Of a DNA stretch of 43,066 nt, positions 33,866 through 41,204 are shown piece after piece. The DNA is from Opitutia bacterium (GTDB taxonomy: Bacteria > Verrucomicrobiota > Verrucomicrobiia > Opitutales > UBA953), in contig CANCLQ010000009.1 of assembly GCA_947378845.1 (NCBI GenBank), positions 1-43,066 of the forward strand. The letters run 5' to 3'. The notes below the pieces were generated by a model. That model made no database searches. It had not been told where the DNA came from and saw only the letters and a list, made by a program, of their open reading frames with translations. The first letter of the stretch is position 1, and each line of letters opens with the position of its first letter. The position numbers and the translations under genes were made by a program.

Positions 33866-34942
33866 ATGGCCATTGATAAGGATTCTATCCAAAAGACCCT
33901 CAGCCAGGTGCGCTACCCTGGGTTCAGTCGCGACATCGTCTCTTTTGGCCTACTCCGCGGCATCGAAGTCGCCGCCAATGGCAAAGTCACCATCGGCTTA
34001 GCCGTTACGACCGCCGACCCCGCCATTCCGAAGAAACTTTACGCTGATATCGAAGCGGCGCTGAAATCCTCGGGCGTTCACGACCCCGAAATCGCCATAT
34101 CTGTTACCGTTCCAAAGAACACACCCGCTGCTGCGGCAGAAAATAAAGCTCCCGACAACGCTGGCGTCGGCAAAGTGAAATTCATTGTCGCCGTTGCGAG
34201 TGGCAAAGGTGGCGTTGGTAAATCCACCTTCGCCGTCAACCTCGCCTGTGCCCTCGCTCGTGCTCTCACTGAAAAAGGTCAACCTGGACGAGTCGGCTTG
34301 ATGGATTGCGATATCTACGGCCCATCCGTACCGCTGATGATTGGCATCAATCAACGGCCCGAAATGGAAGGTGATGTGCTCATTCCGCTCGAGAATTTCG
34401 GCGTCAAGGTAATGTCCATGGGTCTACTCATCGACGAAGACGCACCCGTCGTCTGGCGTGGTCCGATGATCATGAAAACCATTTCGCAATTCGCCTCCAA
34501 CGTCCGCTGGGGCGAACTCGAAATCCTTCTCATCGACCTCCCTCCTGGCACGGGAGACGCTCAACTTTCCATCGCTCAATCGATGGCACTCAACGGCGCC
34601 ATCATCGTCACCACTCCGCAAACCGCTGCCGTCTCCGTTGCCTTACGCGGCGCAGCAATGTTCAGTAAAGTCAGCGTACCGATTCTCGGAGTGGCTGAAA
34701 ACATGAGTTATTTCGAAGGTCCTGATCATTCACGTCAGTACTTATTCGGACAAGGCGGTGGCTTAAAAGTCGCCACGGCATTGAATTCAGAGCTACTCGG
34801 CGAGGTTCCGCTCGACCCTGCCGTTCGACAAGGTGGCGACCACGGCATTCCAATCGTCATCAGTCATCCCGATAGTAATGCGGCTCGAGTTTTTAAATCT
34901 GTCGCACTGACCGTTCTCCAAAAGCTCTCCGCGGTTTCGTAA
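33866..34942 (+). CDS. mrp: Mrp/ApbC-family iron-sulfur carrier ATPase, lacking the CxxC motif
   Basis: P-loop NTPase that carries and transfers Fe-S clusters. 358 residues: DUF59/MIP18-like N-terminus (about 5-85; SQVRYPGFSRDIVSFGLLRGIEV), linker, then the deviant Walker A GKGGVGKST (113-121), LMDCDIYGPSVP, LIDLPPGTGDAQLSI, and GQGGG near 296-299. In most Mrp proteins the cluster is bridged by a CxxC after ENMSYF; here the residues are EGPDHS (about 284-289) with no cysteine. I recall that Bacteroidetes homologues also lack it. Whether this one binds clusters is open. GGAG lies 12 bases upstream. Confidence 0.92.
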   Translation: MAIDKDSIQKTLSQVRYPGFSRDIVSFGLLRGIEVAANGKVTIGLAVTTADPAIPKKLYADIEAALKSSGVHDPEIAISVTVPKNTPAAAAENKAPDNAGVGKVKFIVAVASGKGGVGKSTFAVNLACALARALTEKGQPGRVGLMDCDIYGPSVPLMIGINQRPEMEGDVLIPLENFGVKVMSMGLLIDEDAPVVWRGPMIMKTISQFASNVRWGELEILLIDLPPGTGDAQLSIAQSMALNGAIIVTTPQTAAVSVALRGAAMFSKVSVPILGVAENMSYFEGPDHSRQYLFGQGGGLKVATALNSELLGEVPLDPAVRQGGDHGIPIVISHPDSNAARVFKSVALTVLQKLSAVS

Positions 34943-35001
34943 AAAAATTGTCAACGTACACTTGCCAAATGAGAAGATTCTTATTCTCTCAAAGTAAGTA
35001 A

Positions 35002-35277
35002 ATGGATAATCACCTGCACGACTTTAGTTCGCCATCCGAGAGTAACTCGGAAGACCGCTCGTCGCAGAACAATCTGGAAGGTCGTTCGTCGCTCTACGCT
35101 GAGTTCCTTGCCGAAAGACAAGAGATCCTTCGTCACAAGTGGATTGAATCAGAAAAAGCCGGTATGGATATCGGCTTTGAAAAAGCTTTGCTGGATTGGA
35201 CACGCCACCACCGCGCAGATTGGCGCGTGAAACGTCGTATCGAACAAGACTCCCAACGCTCTAAAGCGAGGAAGTGA
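35002..35277 (+). CDS. Conserved small protein of unknown function
   Basis: 91 residues. The first 28 are Ser/Asn/Glu-rich and look disordered. The rest holds LYAEFLAERQEILRHKWIESEKAGMDIGFEKALLDWTRHHRADWRVKRR, a pattern (EIL.HKW..SEKAG.DIGFE.AL.DW..HHR..WR) that I recall in small uncharacterised proteins of other bacteria. There is no transmembrane helix. It is 59 bp after mrp and ends at a strong terminator. Its function is not known. Confidence 0.75.
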   Translation: MDNHLHDFSSPSESNSEDRSSQNNLEGRSSLYAEFLAERQEILRHKWIESEKAGMDIGFEKALLDWTRHHRADWRVKRRIEQDSQRSKARK

Positions 35278-35282
35278 CAACA

Positions 35283-35311
35283 AAAAGGCCGAGGTAAAAC
35301 CTCGGCCTTTT
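35283..35311. terminator. Bidirectional terminator between the small protein gene and rpmG
   Basis: AGGCCGAGGT (35286-35295) pairs with ACCTCGGCCT (35299-35308) around AAA, with A-runs before and T-runs after. It can end the 91-residue protein gene on the plus strand and rpmG on the minus strand. Confidence 0.93.
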
Positions 35312-35331
35312 AATTTAAATCGAAGGGTTAA

Positions 35332-35502
35332 TTACCCTTTGATTTCTTTATGCAAGGTGTGACGGCGGAGCGAAGGATTGTACTTCTTCAACTCAACCTT
35401 CTCTTGAGAAAGCTTCTTATTGCGAGTGGTCATGTAGCGGGAGGGGCGTTTGCCTTCCTTCCGAGCTTCGGTGCACTCAATGATAACGGTTTCGCGAGCC
35501 AT
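35332..35502 (-). CDS. rpmG: 50S ribosomal protein L33 (zinc motif degenerate)
   Basis: 56-residue ribosomal protein, too short for most ORF cut-offs. It reads MARETVIIECTEARKEG, then RYMTTRNKKLSQEKVELKKY and a C-terminus ending RRHTLHKEIKG, matching L33 (ITL.CTEC....Y.T.KNK....LELKKYCP.C.KHT.HKE). Where zinc-binding L33 has two CxxC pairs, here the first is CTEA and the second NPSL, leaving one cysteine: a C-minus form. The start is the ATG at 35502; the upstream bases have no Shine-Dalgarno. It lies between two terminators and so appears monocistronic. Confidence 0.93.
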   Translation of the reverse strand: MARETVIIECTEARKEGKRPSRYMTTRNKKLSQEKVELKKYNPSLRRHTLHKEIKG

Positions 35503-35570
35503 GGTTTAGAGGTGGTTTGAAGGTTAAGACTTGGGGGCGGAAAGGGGGTTCGGCAAGCCCGAAAAACAAG

Positions 35571-35595
35571 CAGGGCGACCGGTAGGGTCGCCCTG
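35571..35595 (-). terminator. Terminator downstream of the bS22-like gene
   Basis: On the minus strand, CAGGGCGACC (complement of 35586-35595) pairs with GGTCGCCCTG (complement of 35571-35580) around a 5-base loop, followed by CTTGTTTTT. It ends the 28-codon gene, 30 bp after its stop. Confidence 0.88.
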
Positions 35596-35624
35596 TGCTT
35601 AAAGGCCTAGAAATAAGCAAAAGC

Positions 35625-35711
35625 TTACTTCTTATGGCGCATATCTTTCGAACGTTTGCGGCGCTTATGCTTATTCATTTTTAAACGACGCTTTTTCTTT
35701 AGGCTTCCCAT
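35625..35711 (-). CDS. bS22/mS38-like tiny ribosomal protein (AURKAIP1/COX24 domain)
   Basis: A 28-codon gene of the pattern MGSLKKKRRLKMNKHKRR then KRSKDMRHKK. Half of the residues are Lys or Arg. It resembles the mycobacterial small-subunit protein bS22 (MG[SV].KKRR.[KR]M.KKKHRK....R) and the mitochondrial mS38/AURKAIP1 C-terminus that I recall from Bacteroidetes and PVC genomes. The position between ispE and rpmG, the good codon use and a dedicated strong terminator argue that it is real. It would be missed by standard gene callers. Function as a ribosomal protein is inferred from resemblance. Confidence 0.78.
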   Translation of the reverse strand: MGSLKKKRRLKMNKHKRRKRSKDMRHKK

Positions 35712-35765
35712 AGTTGTGAGTAGGCAGGCATCTAGGCAATGGTACGACCGACAGTAAAGCCGAAA

Positions 35766-36635
35766 CTAACCTAAAATTCGGGAATCGCTCACCCACACGC
35801 CCGGACCCCAACAACGTCGCAAGGCCGCAGTGATCAAGCTCACGTCTTTATCGTCTGAACAAAGGGCGAAACAGGCACTGCCACTCCCCGTCATGCGGAA
35901 CACGACTCCAGTTGCCGCCGCTACTTCTTCAAGCGCCACCGGCAAGGCCAAGTACTTGGCGAAGACCGGATCCTGTAAACTATTACCCATTTCTGATGGA
36001 TCCGCTTGCGGATGACGAAGCCACTGCTGCAAACGTTCCTCCGCTTTTGCATTTTGAATGTAAGAATTCGACTGCGCCAATAAACCATACGCTTCAGGTG
36101 TAGGCACACCCAAGGGCGGCTTCACAATGACGACGCGTCGACCCGCCAAAGCGCGTGCGGCTTCTGCCGATACGGCTTCGATTTTTTCTCCCCTACCCCG
36201 CATCATGGCAACGCCACCTGAAATAAAATACGGACAATCGGAACCCACCTCCGCTGCAATCTCACGCAACGCCTCCACCGATAGTGGCTTATCTAAAGTT
36301 CGGTTCAGCAAACGGATCGCGGCCGCTGCGTCGGCACTCCCTCCCCCCATACCCGCTCCGCTGGGTATTTTCTTCTGCAATTTAAATGCGCCCGTTGTGA
36401 CGGCAGGCACGCGATGTTGAAAGGCAACCGCAGCTTTTATAATTAAATTTGTACCATCGGTGGGCAGCGCAGAATCATCAGCCGTCAGCTTCCATGGTCC
36501 GCCAGGCGTAAACTCAACACGATCCGCACAATCCACCAAGGTCACTAAGCTAACGAGTTCGTGAAATCCATCCCCGCGCCGACCGGTCACCAGTAGCGAT
36601 AAATTCAGTTTAGCATGAGCGATTTCTGAAAGCAT
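35766..36635 (-). CDS. ispE: 4-diphosphocytidyl-2-C-methyl-D-erythritol kinase
   Basis: ATP-dependent kinase of the MEP pathway (fourth step) for isoprenoids. GHMP kinase, 289 residues: N-terminal AHAKLNLSLLVTGRRGDGFHEL (substrate binding, Lys9), the ATP-binding PSGAGMGGGSADAAA (about 91-105), ISGGVAMMRGRGE and MTGSGSACFAL near the C-terminus. It starts 3 bp after the xerC stop, so it is in an operon queF-xerC-ispE, followed by the bS22-like gene. dxr and ispG lie within 7 kb. Confidence 0.95.
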   Translation of the reverse strand: MLSEIAHAKLNLSLLVTGRRGDGFHELVSLVTLVDCADRVEFTPGGPWKLTADDSALPTDGTNLIIKAAVAFQHRVPAVTTGAFKLQKKIPSGAGMGGGSADAAAAIRLLNRTLDKPLSVEALREIAAEVGSDCPYFISGGVAMMRGRGEKIEAVSAEAARALAGRRVVIVKPPLGVPTPEAYGLLAQSNSYIQNAKAEERLQQWLRHPQADPSEMGNSLQDPVFAKYLALPVALEEVAAATGVVFRMTGSGSACFALCSDDKDVSLITAALRRCWGPGVWVSDSRILG

Positions 36636-36638
36636 ACA

Positions 36639-37577
36639 TTAAGCCCGTGGATGAGCCTTGCGATGCACGTCGCGCAACTTCGCAACCGTGAGATGAGTAT
36701 AAATTTGTGTCGTCGATAACGAGGCGTGACCCAACTGCTCCTGCACCAGACGCAAGTCCGCTCCATTCGAAAGTAAGTGTGTGGCACAAGCGTGACGGAG
36801 TTTATGCGGCGTTAAATCCGCCGGCAAACCAGCCAAGGCCAACTTCTTCTTCAACATCAATTGCACCGCGCGAGGATGCATCGCTCCGCCGCGTGGCGCT
36901 AAAAGCATCGGCTCACCGCGTGCCGCCGTTCCGCGTAGACTTAAATATTTTTTAACCGCAGCCACCGCCGAATCACCGACCGGTACCACGCGCTCTTTAG
37001 ATCCTTTACCAAGCACTCGTACTAAACCCGAATTTAAATCCAAGTCGCCCGCCTTGATTCCGCATAATTCTGAAACACGTAAACCACCTCCATATAATAA
37101 TTCTAAGACGGCTTGGTCGCGTGCCTTCACTAAAGCAGTTTCCTTCTCAGTCGTCGGCGTTTCCATTAACGATTCGGCCTGCGTCTCCGTTAGAAATTTC
37201 GGCAATGATCGAGGCAACTTAGGTAAAACTAATCCAGCGGCAGGCGTTGATTGAATACCGCCCCGCTCGCGTAAATCCGCCAGAAACGCACGTAATGCGG
37301 AAACTTGATTATGCACCGACCGGCGATCGTGCGTGGCCTGACGCTCAATCACGAAGTCGCGTAAATTCCGGGCGGTTAATTTCGACCAATCGCCATCCCA
37401 GCCGCCATTCGATTTCATCCACAGTGCAAAACCTTTAAGCGAGCGACCGTACGTCAGGCACGTGCGCACAGCTAAACGTCTACCGGCCAACTGACGGGTT
37501 AGAAAATCCGATACCTGCTTTGCACCAGGCCACTGCGTTGGATCCCCGTCGTCATGCTGGACGGGTCGACGTTTCAC
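36639..37577 (-). CDS. xerC: Tyrosine recombinase XerC-like
   Basis: Partner recombinase for dif resolution, 312 residues from a GTG that overlaps the queF stop (GTGA). Core-binding domain about 18-105; catalytic residues Arg167 (GGGLRVSELC), Lys191 (GKGSKERVVP), His258 and Arg261 (HKLRHACATHLL), His284 (LGHASLSTTQIYT), Tyr293. The second Xer of the window (the first is at 10651-11592); together they could be the chromosome dimer resolution pair. XerC versus XerD is inferred; both are complete. No dif-like site was found here. Confidence 0.9.
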   Translation of the reverse strand: MKRRPVQHDDGDPTQWPGAKQVSDFLTRQLAGRRLAVRTCLTYGRSLKGFALWMKSNGGWDGDWSKLTARNLRDFVIERQATHDRRSVHNQVSALRAFLADLRERGGIQSTPAAGLVLPKLPRSLPKFLTETQAESLMETPTTEKETALVKARDQAVLELLYGGGLRVSELCGIKAGDLDLNSGLVRVLGKGSKERVVPVGDSAVAAVKKYLSLRGTAARGEPMLLAPRGGAMHPRAVQLMLKKKLALAGLPADLTPHKLRHACATHLLSNGADLRLVQEQLGHASLSTTQIYTHLTVAKLRDVHRKAHPRA

Positions 37578-37987
37578 AGGGCAGGCTTTTTGCCGTGCTC
37601 GGCGCGCACTGTGATACCAATGCCGCCTCGCACACCGTAAGCGCCAGTGACCTGACACCAGACGGGGTCGAGCGCCGCCACGAGGTCATCGAGAATTTTA
37701 TTCGTGAGGTGCTCGTGAAAAACACCCTGCTGACGGTAACTCCAAAAATAAAGTTTCAAGGATTTCGATTCCACGATGCGTGGACCAGGAACATAATTAA
37801 TCGTGATCTTCGCGAAATCGGGCTGACCCGTCGCTGGACACAGACAGGTGAACTCATCGGTCGTTAATTCGACGAAGTAGTTCCGACCGGTGTTACGATT
37901 CGGAAAAGTCTCCAGCGTTTGCTGAGGTTTATTTTGAGTATTCCCGAGATGAGAAAGCCCTTGAATGTCTTGCGGCTGCGTCGCCAT
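37574..37987 (-). CDS. queF: NADPH-dependent 7-cyano-7-deazaguanine reductase
   Basis: Reduces preQ0 to preQ1 in queuosine tRNA modification. 137 residues, type I (short). Nucleophile Cys50 in TCLCPATGQPDFA with Asp57, the family signature VESKSLKLY (72-80) and FHEHLTNKILDDL; ends RGGIGITV. ATG 37987 follows the family start. Upstream in frame, an ATG at 38035 has AGAGGG at good spacing and would add 16 mostly hydrophobic residues; this was rejected on family length, but the ribosome site is striking in a window with few of them. The stop is coupled to xerC. Divergent from dxr across 121 bp. Confidence 0.93.
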   Translation of the reverse strand: MATQPQDIQGLSHLGNTQNKPQQTLETFPNRNTGRNYFVELTTDEFTCLCPATGQPDFAKITINYVPGPRIVESKSLKLYFWSYRQQGVFHEHLTNKILDDLVAALDPVWCQVTGAYGVRGGIGITVRAEHGKKPAL

Positions 37988-38108
37988 AGAGATGAAGGGA
38001 AACAACCGAAACCAAAGAGACAAGCGGAGAAGCATAAAAGTCCCTCTTTCTTGGTGAAACCGGCTTGCCACGCTCGAGTCGTGCGGTTGCCTCAACCTAT
38101 CCAAGTTT

Positions 38109-39275
38109 ATGGATCCTAGGCCTATCGCCATCCTTGGGGCCACCGGCTCCATCGGCACCACCACTCTCTCCGTGGTGCGGGCCCATCCCACACTTTTATC
38201 GGTGGCAGGTCTGGCCGCTCATCACCGCTGGCGCGAACTCATCGCACCGGTTCGTGAATTCAAAGTTAAGACTATCGCACTCGCCGACCCAAAGGCCGCC
38301 GCCGAAGCTCGAGCTTCGGGTGAATTTCCTGGCGTCAGAATTCTCGAAGGCACCGCAGGCCTAACCGAAATCGCCTGCCTACCCGAAGTTCACACCGTGG
38401 TTTCCGCAGTCGTTGGTACGGCTGGACTTAAACCTACACTTGCCGCGTTGACCGCCAAGAAAGACGTCGCCCTTGCCAGTAAAGAACTTCTCGTGCTCGC
38501 CGGAAAATTCGTCACGGCGACCGCCGCACAATCAGGCGCCAAACTTCTCCCCATCGATAGCGAGCATAACGCGATTCACCAACTAGTGCGTGAAAAAAAT
38601 AAATCCGAAATCGCTCGTCTCGTTCTAACCGCATCCGGCGGTGCCTTCCGCGAAACACCTTTGGCCCAACTTGCCAACGTCACCCCACAACAAGCCCTCC
38701 AACACCCCAATTGGAATATGGGACCAAAGGTGACGGTGGATTCAGCGACGATGGCCAACAAGGGACTCGAACTCATCGAAGCGCATTGGCTCTTTAATAT
38801 TCCCGCTGAACGTGTGGACGTAGTTATCCACCCGCAAAGCATCATCCACTCACTGATCACTCTGACCGACGGCAGTATGCAGGCGCTAATGTCACCTCCA
38901 TCCATGGCTTTCCCGATTCAGGACTGCCTGCTCTTCCCTCGTCGACTGCCCTGCCCAGCGCCGAGCCTCAATCTTCAAGAAGCCATCGCACTAAACATGC
39001 TACCGCCCGATCCATTGCGCTACCCATGCCTCGGCTTGGCACGTGCGGCCGCGACCAAGGGTGGTATCGCACCCGCAATCTTCAACGCAGCCAACGAAGT
39101 CGCCGTCGAATCCTTCATGCGCGGCCAAATCCGCTTCACCGCCATCGCCGAATTAATTGAGCGCACACTGGCAACGATGCCATCTCGTGAACCTTCGAGC
39201 CTAGACGATGTCTTAGAGGCTGACGCCCAAGCCCGCCGCGTCAGCAGCGAACTCCTCCCTTCTTTCATTCGTTAA
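38109..39275 (+). CDS. dxr: 1-deoxy-D-xylulose-5-phosphate reductoisomerase
   Basis: First committed MEP-pathway step, DXP to MEP with NADPH. 388 residues. NADPH motif GATGSIG (10-16), metal/substrate loop PIDSEHNAI, SGGAFRE, and NMGPKVTVDSATMANKGLE; C-terminus IFNAANEVAVESF. All expected motifs are intact. The ATG has no visible Shine-Dalgarno. rseP follows 20 bp downstream and ispG after that, so the three are likely co-transcribed. Confidence 0.97.
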   Translation: MDPRPIAILGATGSIGTTTLSVVRAHPTLLSVAGLAAHHRWRELIAPVREFKVKTIALADPKAAAEARASGEFPGVRILEGTAGLTEIACLPEVHTVVSAVVGTAGLKPTLAALTAKKDVALASKELLVLAGKFVTATAAQSGAKLLPIDSEHNAIHQLVREKNKSEIARLVLTASGGAFRETPLAQLANVTPQQALQHPNWNMGPKVTVDSATMANKGLELIEAHWLFNIPAERVDVVIHPQSIIHSLITLTDGSMQALMSPPSMAFPIQDCLLFPRRLPCPAPSLNLQEAIALNMLPPDPLRYPCLGLARAAATKGGIAPAIFNAANEVAVESFMRGQIRFTAIAELIERTLATMPSREPSSLDDVLEADAQARRVSSELLPSFIR

Positions 39276-39295
39276 TCATCTTTTAAAACCTCTTC

Positions 39296-41146
39296 ATGGA
39301 TAATAATTTTTTTGGCGACCTCCTCAGTTCGCTCCGCGGCATCTCGCTCCTCGCCATTTTCTTCGGCGGTTCGATTTTCGTCCACGAGCTCGGACACTTC
39401 CTCGCCGCTCGCTGGCGCGGCTTAAAGATTGAACGCTTCTCAATTGGCTTCGGACCGAAGATCTTTGGTTGGACGGGTAAAGATGGCGTCGATTACCGCG
39501 TATCGTGGATTCCTCTTGGCGGTTACGTTGCACTCCCGCAAATGGGCGACTCCTCTGCTGTCGAAGGCGAGACTTCGGCCGAAGCTGAGAAACTTCCTGA
39601 GATTTCCTACGCCAGCAAAATGATCGTGGCCGTCATGGGTGCCGTCTTTAACCTCATCTTCGCCTTTATATTGGCCTCGATTCTGTGGTTCACCGGCGTA
39701 CCTGTTCCACAAGGCAATGAAAGCACCGTTGTAGGTTACGTCCAAGAGCAAGTCATCACCAGCACCGGTCAACTTTCTGAACTCGGCCTCGGTGAAACCG
39801 CACCAGGACCTGCGTTTGTCGCCGGCGTTCGCTCGGGCGATAAAATTATCGCGATCGACGACACCCCAGTGAAGTCGTTCTCGCAAATCAGCGAAGCGGT
39901 GATGCTCGGGAATAAAAAAGATGCGGCCGGCAATCCCATCAGTATTTTTACAGTCGAACGCAAGGGCGAGAAACTCACCTTTAATGTTCAACCTGCACGC
40001 GTCGAACTCAATGCACGTAGCGGCGATCGCATTCGCATCACGGGCATCATGCCTCGCTCCGCAGTTATCTTCGACACACCACTTCCCGGCTCCCCTGCTG
40101 AAAAAGCCGGCCTCAAAAAAGGTGACCGAGTTATTTCTATCGACGGCACTCCCGTTAATAACCCTGCGGAACTTTTAGAAATTTTCAGAAAAGGCGGATC
40201 GGTCGAACGCACCCTCGAAGTGGTCGCCAGCCTTGGTGAACAAAGCAGCTCTCCTCGCTTAGTAAAAGTCACGCCCGTCATCAATACGACCACCAATCCG
40301 GTTGATGTCATTAACTACATCGAAGGCACCACCGCTCACTCTATCGTAGTCGTACCCACAGCTCGCAATCTGCTCACGAACGACGCCCAAGCCGCCCGCG
40401 ATCGCTTAGTTATTCTCGGCGTCTCTCCCGATGATACAGCACGAAATGAAACGCTACGCATTGGCACCTTCCTCGACAAAGTAGACGGCAAAGAGCTCAC
40501 TGTACTGCGTTCGCTGGATGACCTCGAACGCGCTGCGGGTAGCGAGAAAATTGATCTCACCTTCTACTGGAAACGTACGAATGGTGATTCGGGCAACTTC
40601 ACACTCAAAGGTGCCGAGGTGAAACAAGGTAAGCCCGTCGAACGCGCACTCATCGGCGCCGCCTTCCTCAACGTTCCAGAAATCGCACACTACAATCCTT
40701 TTGAAACCTGTAATCACATCGTCCGCCAAACATTCACGACGCTCGGACGCTTGTTTGATCGTGGCTCCGATATTAAGGTTAACCAATTGGCGTCCGTCAT
40801 TTCCATCAGCAAAACTTATTATAATATTTCGGAAGACCTTAGACGCGTACTGTGGTTCACGGTGCTAATTAATATCAACCTCGCGATTCTCAACCTCATG
40901 CCTGTGCCCGTGCTCGATGGTGGACACATGCTCATTGCGACGATCGGTCGTCTCACGAAACGCGGACTCAACTCACAAGCCGTGACGATTGTACAATTTA
41001 TCTTCATGGGCCTACTCTTTGGTCTCATGGGTTATATTATTCTGAATGACGTCCGCCGCTGCTCAGGTGATAGCGACTTACAATTAAAACAGCAGATTGT
41101 TGAGCGCTACGTTCACAAACCGGTCAGCTTCATCGAGAAGAAGTAG
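39296..41146 (+). CDS. rseP: RseP-family site-2 intramembrane zinc metalloprotease
   Basis: Cleaves membrane proteins within the bilayer, typically an anti-sigma factor in the envelope-stress response. 616 residues, longer than E. coli RseP (450) but near the size seen in Chlamydia. Zinc motif HELGH (residues 30-34) in the first helix, two PDZ-like domains (about 150-240 and 245-335; SPAEKAGLKKGDRVISIDGTPV), an additional region about 340-450, and the second metal motif NLMPVPVLDGGHM near 535. The dxr-rseP-ispG order is shared by many bacteria that I recall (dxr-rseP is common). No anti-sigma/sigma pair is in the window. Confidence 0.94.
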   Translation: MDNNFFGDLLSSLRGISLLAIFFGGSIFVHELGHFLAARWRGLKIERFSIGFGPKIFGWTGKDGVDYRVSWIPLGGYVALPQMGDSSAVEGETSAEAEKLPEISYASKMIVAVMGAVFNLIFAFILASILWFTGVPVPQGNESTVVGYVQEQVITSTGQLSELGLGETAPGPAFVAGVRSGDKIIAIDDTPVKSFSQISEAVMLGNKKDAAGNPISIFTVERKGEKLTFNVQPARVELNARSGDRIRITGIMPRSAVIFDTPLPGSPAEKAGLKKGDRVISIDGTPVNNPAELLEIFRKGGSVERTLEVVASLGEQSSSPRLVKVTPVINTTTNPVDVINYIEGTTAHSIVVVPTARNLLTNDAQAARDRLVILGVSPDDTARNETLRIGTFLDKVDGKELTVLRSLDDLERAAGSEKIDLTFYWKRTNGDSGNFTLKGAEVKQGKPVERALIGAAFLNVPEIAHYNPFETCNHIVRQTFTTLGRLFDRGSDIKVNQLASVISISKTYYNISEDLRRVLWFTVLININLAILNLMPVPVLDGGHMLIATIGRLTKRGLNSQAVTIVQFIFMGLLFGLMGYIILNDVRRCSGDSDLQLKQQIVERYVHKPVSFIEKK

Positions 41147-41204
41147 CCCAGATTAGGCGGGCGAGGCGTTGACGACTCTCCTGAAAGAGGTTGAGATTGC
41201 ACGT

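Noticed and set aside
37520..37867. 115-codon plus-strand ORF across xerC/queF
   Set aside because: It is antisense to the conserved queF and xerC motifs and shows no domain.
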